DNA of 64,000 nt from contig MU004184.1 of assembly GCA_010093605.1 (NCBI GenBank), positions 293,816 through 357,815 on the forward strand, read 5' to 3'. Source of the stretch: Lophium mytilinum. Taxonomy: Eukaryota > Ascomycota > Dothideomycetes > Mytilinidiales > Mytilinidiaceae. Position 1 is the first letter of the stretch, and the number at the start of each line of letters is the position of its first letter. The translations under genes were made by a program, and so were the position numbers. The notes under the pieces were generated by a model, which searched no databases, was not told the origin of the DNA, and saw only the letters and a list, made by a program, of their open reading frames with translations. Positions 44,400 through 56,134 of the stretch are shown here, piece after piece.

Positions 44400-47300
44400 A
44401 GGTGGAGCAGCACCTCACCTGTTAGATGAAGGAAGCTCCAGGTTAGTAGCTAATTTTCATTTTCTCATCCTTTTGCCTCCCGATCGCTCCCACGACCATT
44501 CGGTTGCGCGCTTTGGGCTATATCTAACATGGGTATTCGGTGAACGCAGCGATATGAACGTCGAGGAGAGTGAGATGCGGAGTGGCATCTACTGACATGA
44601 ATAGCTCACTCGACACCCACGGTACCAAAGGCGTAGCCCTCGCCCCCCCTCCTCTAGCGCGCCCTCTTCCAGCACGACCGGTCGTCCATTTCCCATTCAA
44701 ACAAGCCTCGAAGCAGTCGCTCATGCTCATCCCATGATTCCACCACGATCCTCCGAGGCGAGCGAGCCACACATCTAGATCACTCGAACCCAGTCCATCC
44801 AAGTGGCGAGAAAGAAACCATCGCGTTAATGGGAGCGATGACTTCACCAAGGAGTCGAGAAGCCCACCGACGCCGTCATGCCGATCTACCTTTCCTCGGG
44901 ACATTGAGGATCAGGCTGAAACATATATGAATATCGGACTTGTGAGGCGCCGCCTCGATCTGAAGACACAGTGGCCGGCTGACTTTGACAGGCGAGGGGG
45001 TACTTCCAAAAGGACACGCTGGAGGAATCATACAATAAGTGTGGTGGATAAAAATCGTCCATGGGTCCCCGATGTTGCGCGAAGAGCCCTGGGAATCTTC
45101 ATATTTTGGCCACGGCAACACCGCTTGAGGGTAAACTTTCTGTATTGAGATGATGGGATCCGCAGCAGAGCTCTCAATAACGAAAGACGTGTCTACAGAT
45201 CCCCTACATCTACCTGCCTCGGATGCCGACGGGTAAGCAGTAAGATGGTGGCTTACGGTGTAAGCCAGGATTCAAGACGATAGGCCAGGCAATCCGGATG
45301 CAGCAGTCTACTATAGGAGGTCAAAGAAGCAGATAAGCACACAATTTCCTTAAGCGCGAACTTAATTGGATGCAACCACATAATTAATTTCTCTTTCTAT
45401 CCTGCCCGAAGATCGAAAACTCTTTTGATGCTCATAACTGAATAGCCCAGCCAGTGACAAAACTACCCGACACGAACGATGACAGCTCAAATCTATTGGG
45501 TGCTTACCGTCCGCAGACCCATCTATCTTGATCAGAACCTCTCTCCGAGACGCAAGACCTCGGCCGCTGTAGCAGGGCCATGAAGATAGGCTCGCCCTAT
45601 TCCCCCAAAGAACGATATTTCCAGGATGGAGCCTCATCAGAGGAAACTGCTAGCGAATCAAAGGCACCGGTATAAGGATTCTATGCAGAACTCCCTGTAG
45701 GAGTCAGCAGTAGACTTGGGCATGCCCCGATCGGCAGTCCAGTCAAATTCTTTGTGCCTCATGGCTTTTAAATCGAGGACTAGTCATGTTCTTTTTATTA
45801 CAGCGTCCACTCAAAGATATTATCCGATCCCTGGTGCGCGTCGCCCGACGGAGGCCCTCCGGCGCCGACGAGCCTCCGAGATGGATCAATTGAGTACATA
45901 TCTCTCATCGGCCGGCAGCAAGCACTCCGAGGCGAGTGAGGCGAACGCACAGGATGGGAGACGGATACATTTTCTCATCGCTTTACCAATCTAGCACGCT
46001 TGATGTGAAGAAAGACTATCGGTATGCCCAATGTGAAAGATAGACTTTGCCCATCGGGGATGCAACTTGCCAGATGTCTTGCACTAGACCCATCAGCAGT
46101 CCTTTCCTCGATGTCTTCGTTGCATTCTCACAGCGGTCCCTGGCTATACCATCCTACCAAGCGATAAAATGGATGCTGGTATAGATTGGGTTCAACAAGG
46201 CTTCAGTCCGGCTGTCCTGATGAGGCTCTCTGAATACAATTCATGATCTGATGATCACAAAAGAGCGATACGCTCTTCTTTACTTTCATTTCAGTGGGTT
46301 CAGGTGAAGTCCACTGACATCTTATAGGCTAGCCACGGTCTCACTACTGTTCGGTTCGAGCCAGTAAGCTTGCATTCCTGAAGCCATTCCCAGAACTGAT
46401 GTCGTCTGCCAGGATACCCTCGCTCTGGGTAGTGGTCGCGGCCTCTGTCGTTGCAAACTTTAAGCACACCGCTTTCTTGGTCACGGAGACCTGCCTTCCC
46501 ATCTGCGCCATGTCCGGGATGTAGAAAGCTCGCACTCCCAACCTGTCCCCGAAATTAATGTTGTCAGCTCACTGCCGTGGCATGACTGCGGCCACTGATT
46601 TTGCGGTCCTACAGCAAATCGAGTCTCAGTGCTTGGAAACAGTCGACGCCGTCGAGCGCTGGGCGAGGCGAAGAGCTTGCTAGATCGCATGGGAGTGATA
46701 GGTTTTCCAAGCCGAGACAGCCATTTCCCATGCCATGCGCGAGAGGAATAACAACGATTGACGAAGGTGGACGAACACGATGAATACGGCGATATACTAG
46801 ACGGACCATTAGAGCAGTCATCTTCAGAATCTGATGAGTTAGGCAATTGAGATCGCATTGACATTAAATGTGAGATCTGGATCATGGATGTTTCGGGATA
46901 TCTCTAGCTCTGAATACCTCGTTTTCCAACCTTATGTATTTGATCGGCATCATGATTTAGCAGTGACCATGTCTGGAATGACCCGTTACAACATCCTTCT
47001 TTCGCGTTTCCTATTAGGCCCAAGTATGATCTCCCCTGAGTCTCGCCATTCCCTGTCGACATTCTCACTTTTTCTCTAGATAGTACTGACGGCGCTGCCG
47101 TTAGCGCGGGCGAAAACGGCGGTAAAGATGTATTGTATAGACGGAACCCTAATAGAGAGCGGAAGGTTCTCGCGCATACGCGGGTGAGTGGAAGACAGCA
47201 TCGCGTGTGATGCGGTTGGCATGTTCAAGGATTTCGTAGGGAGAGCCGAAAGGTCGTTGCTGGGCAGCGAAGCGTAGATAGCTTTCGCGAGAGGAATCTT

Positions 47301-47685
47301 TCCAATTATTAGACCGTCAGTGGAATACAAGTATAGCGTGTGGCCGGAAATGTGACTGTGTGAAAAATGAGGGGGACGACCTGTTCAAGGGAGGGCGTCG
47401 AAGTAAAGGAAACAGACTCGCGCAGTCATTCAGGGTTTGTCGTGTAGGGTGTGGGAGGGAATCTTGGAGGTGAACGTGCTGTGCCAGGAGACTGTTGTCT
47501 GAAAACCGCTCTCTCTGCTTGCCGTAGCGTTGTTGCCGACGGCGATAAGCTCATACACATTAATTGTAGACAACTATTACTACTAGGACATCGTTCCGTA
47601 CCTTGTTGCCGAAGCTCCGGCGGCGCACGGGACTGTTGTGGTCTCACGTGGCACATATACCGTGCACTGACCATGTCCACGTCTG
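44400..47685. other. No supportable gene
   Basis: Many short frames in both directions, none with a start, domain and reasonable length together. No RNA gene or repeat found. Confidence 0.45.
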
Positions 47686-47689
47686 GGTG

Positions 47690-47697
47690 TATATATT
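47690..47697 (+). promoter_or_regulatory. TATA box of U6 copy C
   Basis: TATATATT, 26 bp before the inferred start. The 26-bp stretch to the start is nearly the same as in copy B (TTTAAATTCAACACA against TATAAATTCAACGCA). Confidence 0.85.
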
Positions 47698-47715
47698 TGG
47701 TTTAAATTCAACACA

Positions 47716-47872
47716 CTTCGCCTTCGGGCATTTGGTCAATTTGAAACAACACAGAGAAGGTATGTATCACCCCCCCTAACACTCAGCTTCAAAACTAATA
47801 TCTTTCAGATTAGCATGGCCCCTGCACTAAGGATGACACGCTTTATCAAAGAGTAGCTTCAAAAAATTTTTT
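47716..47872 (+). ncRNA. U6: U6 snRNA gene, copy C, with spliceosomal intron
   Basis: Exon 1 (47716-47759) equals that of copies A and B, from the GCC-TTCG-GGC hairpin through ACAGAGA. Exon 2 (47809-47872) begins ATTAGCATGG (AGC triad), has the same internal stem-loop as copy B and ends in a T6 run. The 49-nt intron (47760-47808) has donor GTATGT, branch ACTAAT and acceptor TTCAG at the same position as in copy A. Its 3' 29 bases match the intron of copy A with one difference, although DNA outside the two genes has diverged. Splicing would give an RNA equal to copy B. Likely transcribed by polymerase III from the TATA at 47690 with a B-box at 47894. Confidence 0.95.
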
Positions 47873-47893
47873 GTGTTTTGTTTGGTCAGATGA

Positions 47894-47903
47894 GGTTCGA
47901 CCC
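47894..47903 (+). promoter_or_regulatory. Downstream B-box of U6 copy C
   Basis: GGTTCGACCC fits the polymerase III B-box consensus and lies 22 bp after the terminator, within the block AGATGAGGTTCGA that is shared with copy B. Confidence 0.7.
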
Positions 47904-47909
47904 GCGCGG

Positions 47910-50810
47910 AGGGGAAGTGTAAATTCTTTTTTGCTCGTGAATCACTATGATGGCTACAGTGACCGTAAAGACTATTGGAAGTCTTATTAGACTTATGGAG
48001 AGTCTATTCTGCGTCTTTCCGGGTTTTAATTGCACCTCTTTGAGCCTGGACAGCCTCCATCAAGGTCAGCTCTATTGGACTGCCTTTTAGTCTCGCCTAC
48101 CTACGACAGCGCGACGCCCGAAGCTCTGACAGCGCACCGCACTTCACCACCATAATATAGATGCCTTGTCTCTCTGACAAATCAACTACGCAATAACTGG
48201 TCTCATTTCATGTTTTTACTTAGCCCCCAAACTCCATCTCCAAACCTGGACCCTCCTCTCGAACTACCACTAGCCGGTAATTTCTATCTATGGAACCTCG
48301 CCCGCTGGATGACCGGAACACGTTGAGCATTGACAGTTGCACTGAGGAGTTAGGGTAGGGGCTTCAACACCACAACTAGTAAACCGAAGTGTATTCTACT
48401 GACGCGTTTCCAAAGGCATTCGTACAGCAACTTCGTAGAGACCGACATCTTGCACCCTCTTTTTCACATTCTCCTCACTTTCGCAAGACCTCTGGCTAGG
48501 GCCTCTCACTATCCGAGTTTATACCTGCGGTTCACTACATGGAGTGCGGAACGAAACCGGAGCGCTGTGAGAGAGAAATGCGGGCGTTATGCGCGGCTTC
48601 TTTGCTATGTCCCAACTTCGGACTATTCACAGCTACGCAACGGACTGAGGGCATGAAGCAGGAAATACGGACGATTCCCGTTCCGCCGGGCTACAACAAC
48701 CAGGAAGCGGGATTTTCCTCGCCCATGGGTTGACCAGATCCATTCTCATACCTCTGGCAAGGTCAACAACCCCTCGCAGGGGCCAATAGTCCACCCTCCC
48801 AGCCACTCTACCAGCGACAGGTTGCGGGTGGGGAAGATCTGCATCATTGGGACAACGGAGACGGCAAAGATGGAGTCGAGGGGATTGAAGACCATTAAAG
48901 ATCACAACCTTCAGCGTGCCAGCACACACATCATGCAGCCTCATCTCACAAAGCCCAGCATCCGTGCATTAAGGTCCAGCCGGGGAGTTGGAAGATATTC
49001 CGGGGATACGCTGCCATCTTAAAAGAGATTTTGCTAGAACTTCCATATTGGACACGTGATATTACTGGACAATGACGCCTCCCGGTTGTCAATCTGTTCT
49101 GGCTTTCCCTTCAAGGTAATATCTACTGCATCAACGTCTGTCCATTTTATCAACGACTGATTTTGTCCAAAAAATGTGTGTTTTCAGCAGAGATAGTGTA
49201 CGATGTTGTTTCCGCTATTTAATCGGCGAGCAGTAAGGACAGGGGCTTCACTGCTACCAAAGCCCCGGTCGCGGCAAAAGCCAGTAAAGATCCTCAGTCT
49301 TTCAGCGAAGAAGCTAGTACCGTTTCCTAGAGCATGACCTGCATCAGCTAACAGAATTGCATAGAAAGCTACCCACCACTACCCTTGACGACTCTGTTCT
49401 TTACGACCCTACCATCATTACTTGAGTACTTCAACATCGCCGGGCTACTCCGGCGAGCTATAATCGAAGCCGCGCCCTACAACCAGGTAGTTAAAGGGCA
49501 ACACAGAAGAGACGCGCTGAACAGGTGGCATATCATAAAAAAACCAGACCTCGTCACTTTCCAAACATTGGAACATCTACCAAGTCATCCATCCGCTATA
49601 GCATCGCCAGCGTCTTGAAAAGAACGAAAGAATATCTAGACGCCGACCCTACCACCGCAGTAACTATCAGCGCGCGCGAACCTCCCTATAGCGAACAATC
49701 CACGGATTAAACAGCCCACCAACCTCAAAGCCGCATTATCGAACCAAAAACGGCAGAGAAAGAAACCAGTGCATCGATCTCGCCAGCCGTATGCTTCGAC
49801 CCCAACACCAGACCGCGTCTCCTCGTCGCTCGTGCAGACTTGCTGTCTTCTTCTCCCAGCTTCCAAACCGAGCTCTCGGATAACGGGGTGCGCCCCAACT
49901 GCCTTGTCCCCCTCCTGATCGGCCGAATCCGCGTAGCGCATCATACAGATGACCACCGGCAGCCGCCCGTTCTTCCCTTGCCTACTCTAGGCCTGCAGCT
50001 CCTCTCTACGCGTCCTCCACAGCTCCACAGACACCTACCCCATATTCGCCGCCATATCAGCGCACATATCAGCGCACCCCTCGCTCTCTCCTCTCCATCT
50101 GCTACTGCTGGAGTAGCCTACACCTCACTCACATCAATACGAGCAGACAAGCGCACTACGGACTAAATAAGCCTATATTTCTTGAATCGGGAGACGTGGC
50201 TGACGAGATCATGATCGGAACTGTGCATCACTCTCTTGCATGAGTCAGAAAGGGAAGATGCAGACAGTTCGCGGCGAAAGATGACATCGAAGGATACTGG
50301 AAGTCCTGGCTTGGTAGGGGAATAAGAGAGAGGCGGACAGTTCGGATGATAGAAGGGGAGGGGTATCTATGCCGACTCCAAGAGGGGCGCGGCTCCTTTA
50401 GAAGGCTCTGCTGTCGTCAGGCTCTGGGGGCTACGGGGGTGTTGTCGGTTTCCGGATTGCGCTTCCAGGCCGCGAGCGTGATACCGGTGCAACTTTCATC
50501 GGCGTCGCCGTGGGAGGTTGGAGTGGGCTATGAAGGGCGATTCTACCTGACCACCGACCCACTAATCCACGCACCTATGCACTCTTACGGAGGAAAATTG
50601 CGCAGAACTCGAAGGGTGCACGGGATGATTCAAAATCTAGCAAGCGCATCGCAGAAAACTAAAGCGGAAAACGTAAAGTATAGTATAGTTAACCAAGCAG
50701 ACACGAACATCCAACTCGTTCTCTCAAACAGACATCCAAAGCTCACCCGCATCTCAAACGCAACAACCCCACCTCCCCTCCCATTCCGACCTCCCCTTCA
50801 CCTCCCTCCC
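47910..50810. other. No supportable gene
   Basis: Open frames are short. A 157-codon plus-strand frame (50346-50819) runs into the 3' end of the permease gene and has no domain, so I do not call it. Confidence 0.45.
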
Positions 50811-50815
50811 CAAAC

Positions 50816-52756
50816 CTAAAACTTCTCCACCCTCCCCTCCGCCACCGCCACCGGATCCTCCTGCGTCTCAATCACCACCCTCCCATCCACATTCTTAATC
50901 GGCCCCGTAAACCACTTCCTCGCCCAAACCGCCCAACTCCCCAACGCAAAAAACAGGATAATCCCCACCGCAACCGGCGTATAATTCAGCGTCTGACTAC
51001 TCACCGGATTCGCCGTCGGCAAACAAAAGATAATACTAATAAAGCAGATCCACAACACCGCCACCGCCGCGATCGGCCGGCTCGCCATGCCCAGGTTAAA
51101 CGGGCCCTTGACGAAATTCCCCGGCCACAGCGCGCCGATCATGATGGGTAGCCCGTAGGAGATGTACAAGCCTATTGTTGCGATGGAGGTCGCGGCGGCG
51201 AACGCCACGGAAGAGCCGAGCGACGGGATCGCGAGGAGGAAAGAGAGGAACGCCGCCAGCCACACCGTCCGCACAGGCGACTTAAACCGCACATCGACCG
51301 CATGAAAAAAATGCGGCAGCCCCCCGTCGCGCGCGAAGCCGAACATCATGCGGGAATTGCTGGTCATAGAAAACAACCCACAATGCCACACGCACACAAT
51401 AATAAGCGTCATGAGCACAATCGCGCCGTCGGTGCCGAACACGTCGATGAAGATCTGCAGCACCGGCTGCCCGACGGCGGAGTCGACGGTGCTATCGAAG
51501 TCCTGGATGCTGAAGAGCAGCGCGAGGAGGTAGAAGAAGCCGAAGACGCCGGAGACGATGATGGAGGTCAGCACGCCGATCGGGGCGCTCCATTCGGCTT
51601 TTTTGGTTTCCTCCGAGAGGTGCGCCGAGGCGTCGAAGCCGGTGATGGTGTATTGCGACATTAGAACGCCGCAGGCGGCGACGTAGGCCGGGGAGGCGCG
51701 CACGCTCCACCCCGGGTCGCCGGTGCCGTCGTAGAATTTTTGGAAGACGAAGGAGGCGGGTTGGTGGTGCGGGGCTTTGGCGAGCACGGCGATGGCGATG
51801 GCGGAGACGCCGAGGGAGTGCAGGATGATGGAGGAGTTGTTGAGGTAGCGGAGCACGCTGACGCCGAAGGTGTTGACGGTGCCGTGGGAGACGAGCAGCG
51901 CGGCGTAGATGCCGATGGTGCGGCCGGCCGTGGGCGTGTAGGTGCCGTTGATGGAGGCCAGGGTGGAGATCAGGCCTGCGCAGCCGAAGGTGATGCCGGT
52001 GGTTACGGCGACTTGGCCGAGCAGGTTGAACCAGCCGGTCATCCAGGACCAGAAGGGGGCTTGGGATGGGGGTGCGAGGATGGCGGACCAGAAGTAGGGG
52101 CCGCCGCTGGTGGGGATGGCGGAGACGATTTCGGCCATGCCGAGCCCGACGAAGATGGTCATGAAGGTTACGATGATCCAGCCCTAGGGGGTGAGCATGT
52201 GGTGGAGATATGACAAAGGTCTGACTTACGACGCTCATGACGGCAGGGCCACCAACTGGGAGTGTTAGCTAATTATCTAAAACTCGAATTGGGAGGCTTA
52301 CCGGTTAAGCCATAGGAGAAGAGAGTCGTGATACCCGTGACGACACTCTGGCCTGATTAGCATTCCTTTGGAATATCTTGAATGCGCCGTCTCTTTTCCA
52401 GTCTGTTCACTCTTACGCTTTCCCCTTCCTTATATCTTTTTCTGCAGTGCATCGAAGGATTTCTTCCTCCCGACCGCGTTGAATAAACAACAAACCGCCA
52501 TCTTGATCCCGCATCCACGATCCACCACTCCACATCGCCAGAACCACAACTCTGATCTTCGAGGTACGCGAAAAAGATAATGAGGAAGGAAAACACTCAC
52601 AATAATCGAAAACGACACCCCAAAATTATGCAACGCGCTCCAGCTCCGATTCAACTCCTGCTTATACCCCAGCTCCGCCAACTTATCCTCATCATGCAGC
52701 GCAACATCCGCCGCCGTCACACTATTCGTTCTGCGCCTAGCAACCGGGATAGACAT
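50816..52756 (-). CDS. APC-superfamily permease (GABA/choline type), 4 exons, 531 aa
   Basis: A plasma-membrane or vacuolar transporter for amino acids, GABA or choline. Exons on the minus strand are 52601-52756, 52302-52347, 52230-52255 and 50816-52183. Introns are 253, 46 and 46 nt with GTGAGT/GTAAGC/GTAAGT donors and CAG/CAG/TAG acceptors, the first two with CTAAT and CTAAC branches. Splicing keeps one frame of 531 codons plus TAG, a normal length for the family. The N-terminus has LAELGYKQELNRSW, the family entry motif. Residues 88-108 read VGLGMAEIVSAIPTSGGPYF before Trp108, the APC signature after TM2. Around residue 255 TGFDASAHLSEETKKAEWSA is the TM6-region signature. About 12 hydrophobic segments follow in order. 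No disruption is seen. Substrate cannot be decided from sequence. Confidence 0.93.
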
Positions 52757-52887
52757 GATGTTTCTACCTTTTCACAACGTTCTCTTTCTACTTCTCACCA
52801 GGAATATCGTGAATGAGGTCGAAATAAAGCTGCGAGGGGTGCCACGGGATAGCAGGACCCAGCTCCATGTTCCAGCCCCCCTGCCAC

Positions 52888-53040
52888 TGATAGCGTCGTA
52901 TCGGGCGCCCGCGCTGATAAGCCGGCCCCGCCAATCGCTGCTGCACGCCCCGGTCGCCGGGCCCGCGTGCGTTTGCCGCGCGTGGTTAGACGGCGCCACG
53001 GGGGAATCGAGGGCCTGGGAGGGATGGCGGGAGAGATAAG
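52888..53040. promoter_or_regulatory. GATA-factor sites upstream of the permease
   Basis: TGATAG (52888-52893), TGATAAG (52915-52921) and AGATAAG (53034-53040) match the HGATAR sites bound by nitrogen regulators of the AreA/NIT2 type, 132 to 284 bp before the permease ATG. Nitrogen control of such permeases is common in fungi, but here it is inferred from sites only. Confidence 0.4.
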
Positions 53041-53044
53041 AGGG

Positions 53045-56000
53045 GGGGAGGCGTCGGTGCATGCTCTAGATGGGGATGCGCCCGCGATTTGGTTTCATTC
53101 GGTGGAGGTGTGGTTTGCGAGCTTGAAAGTCACGTGCGGTAGACGGCTGGGGTTTTGGTTTAGGGAAGGAGCGCATGGGAGTCGGCTTGATCGAGGTGAG
53201 TTGTTCTTCACTGGTTACTTCGCTTCGTGGTTCGCGATCCAGGTAAATAGGGATATCTTCGGTGGCAGCACGTGATCTTCAGCCCCGCTTCCAATCGGGC
53301 CGGCTGGAAGCGGCAAAGCTTCTTTCGACTTCGTCCCGGGAACCCGGAAACCTTTCACGAGCATTTCGCGAGCGGTTCAACGGCATCAAGACAGCAGCAT
53401 CTTACTCTCACGAAACCTTCTTAAATCTCAGAGGGATGGAAAGCCTCACTGAAGCTATGACGAGCCCTATCGAACGATGCTATCTTCTCCGGTCCCGGAG
53501 ATACCACGCTTCCTCAACTCCGGTAAACTTTGCTACAGGAAAGGATTGGTATCCATGCTCTCGCTCTTGGAGCACTCCTCTGCTAGGGATGCCCTTGTGC
53601 GCATATTCTCAGCGCATACATTTACGACCTAAATATAATAAGCATTTGCAATATCCTAGGATCGCGATACCTTAATCATCTTTACCAGCTTACGCCACAA
53701 ACGATGCCCATATTGTGACTGCGCAACACGGGCATCATCCCAAATGCTTCAAAAGAGCTCCATCCGATTACACCTCCCTTGGATCCCCAGTTCAGCATCT
53801 TAAACATAAGTTCTCATAAGTACATCTCCGAGGCAACGTGTGTGTGGTAAGCATCTTGCCTACCCATCCCTCCTCCCCGTACCGCCCTCAAAACCCCACA
53901 TTTGAAGGACCAAGCCAGAACTTTGAACATGCTTCCAAGCGACCACTCTACCATCCTATAGCTAAAACCAGGCTTTCGGACCCCAGCATGTACCCAACAC
54001 ACGCTAGACCATCATCGACGCCATGGCCACTCGTCTCTCCCGCAACACCATCGTAGCCCTAACTTTATCCCACCATCCCGATCCCCTAAGTCTCCATTCC
54101 CGTCCCCATCGCCCCTGCGCCCAGCCCGAAAACAGATCTCCCCACCCACCCCCCAGCACTCCGAGAACGGCCGTCGAAATCCCCGCTCCAACCGCCATAG
54201 CAGCATCAGCCCACCGATCCGCTCCGCCCTCGCTAGCCTGGGAGCTCGCCCGCATATCGCGATCATAGTTCCCTGAGCTGTCGGGTTTCACTCTCTAACT
54301 CCAGATCCAGAACAACGCGCTCGCAGCCCGCCCTGGTGGGAGGGGAGTGGGGGAGTAGCGGCAAAATTGCGCTCTCGGCCTACAATGATGAGACATCGCA
54401 GACAGAATCGGGGAGATGTGGGATCGATTGTGAATGGCGCGTCCGCCCGGCCTAGCGAGAGTTACGAGGGGATTTGATGCCCCTGAAGTCCACAAGGCTT
54501 TGGTTGGGGATTCTTCCTATGCGTTGGAAGAGCTAGTGGGGTAGGGCTAATGAGATCGAATTTAGGTAGTGCGGTTTGGTCTGAGATGTTTAGTGCCCTC
54601 TTGCTTGCGCTGCTATGGAAGTAGGAGGTCTTGAGACGGCTGGCTAGATCCTCGGTCTACTCGACGGCGACGTGGTACCGTGGATGGGCAGTAGAGTGAC
54701 TAGCCCGGAGGACTTCTCCTGCGCGTAAGGAATTTGGACCAATTGCGCAGTAGCACCATCGGTACGCGTATATCATTTCTTTCCCAGCTCTACAGTATAG
54801 ACCGAGAAGCTCGATCTTAACACCTAAATCCCGATTCTTGTCTGTGGTGATATGCTACTCGTCTGTGCGAGTGATATGGGGTTAGCGAGGGTGATATAGA
54901 GCTAGCTAGGCTTTCCTGGCCGTCGGGTAGTCGGCTCTCTTGCCGTGCTGCCATTCGTTCAAGACTCAATTGCAAGACAACAACTGGTCGAAGCTGGAGA
55001 ACGTGCCGGGGGTAATGGTTGATAGTACTGAACTTAAAGTTACTGGAAGAGAACTCACTCGCTGTTGGTAGAGAAAGAACAAGAAGTGAGAAGAAGTCAA
55101 GGGTCTACGGTGAAGGGCGGATTCCTTGGAAATGCTCATTGAGGAGTAGGCGGAAAGGGTTAATTCACTGTTCACAGCGCGTGTGAGTAGAAGCACGCGG
55201 GTGAATTGACTAACCGGGAAGTATGCAATCTAATTTCGAGGGTGCGCACAGAAAGCTGAAGACCCTCGGCAAGTTACAGCGTACGCAGAGACTCTTCCAT
55301 GACCGCCGTATTCGCCTTTCCCTGAGGAATAAAGGTAGCTCAGCAACAACAAGTGAATGAGGGGAGATGCGATAGTGAGGATATAAGCACTGAAGAAACT
55401 ATGTCTTAAACTCATCTGCATTAAGCAGTGCCCACACCTAGACACGCACCAGTTCATGACAATGTATGTGAAATAACACCACAACACGGTAAAGTCACTT
55501 CGATCGCATCAATTGCGTCTCCGTTATCAAAGACGTATTGAACTGAGGTGACTCAGAGCGGCATCCCAATGCATATCTACATCCATTTAGAAAACCCCTA
55601 ATATATCTGCATTACTCCCTAGTAGGCGCACATAGTATTCCTACGTGGCATCTTCTTCAAGCTTGTCGCCAGACATAGCCCCGCACGCCTCCTCCGCCAC
55701 GTCATCACGCTCGTCGCCCAACTACTCGACCACCTTCTCGAAGCTGTCCTTGCTTCCGGTCTCTCACTGCTCGTTCGGGCGCAGACGCGGCCTGAGAGGG
55801 TAGGTCGTCTGGACTCGCCTCACAGGAGTGTGGGAATGAAGCCGATCCGGGGGTGCGATCCTCAATCAGCTGCGGCAGCTATCCCGGTAGCTGGTCTGTG
55901 ACTGGGATGGAGATACTTGTCGTGGTCCCTGAATCCCTGGAAGCAGGTCGCAGTGCCGAACAATTCATCCACAGATTGAGATACGGAATGCGTATCCGCA

Positions 56001-56130
56001 CAACATAAGCAGGGTAGCTGGAGGAAGACTCTAGATGCGCGCTTCGGGATGCATCCGCGTGCGTCTGTGTTGGAAGTTATCAATCTGACGCTCCTGGTCA
56101 CGTGACTTCCAGAACATGCCGGTTACATAT
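53045..56130. other. No supportable gene
   Basis: Sequence between the permease promoter and the RIP block. Short frames only; the longest have no ATG. I see no transposon ends. Confidence 0.45.
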
Positions 56131-56134
56131 AGAC

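Noticed and set aside
48070-48110. GCCTTTTAG resembling the U5 loop
   Set aside because: No flanking stem and no Sm site.
50346-50819. 157-codon plus-strand ORF convergent with the permease
   Set aside because: It overlaps the permease stop, has no domain and looks like intergenic DNA.
51302-52238. Several long ORFs of 120-248 codons over the permease
   Set aside because: Antisense or out-of-phase shadows of the GC-rich permease exon 4.
54004-54291. Minus-strand frame of 95 codons with a Gly/Ala-rich hydrophobic part
   Set aside because: It has no ATG at its start and no splice support; composition alone is not enough.
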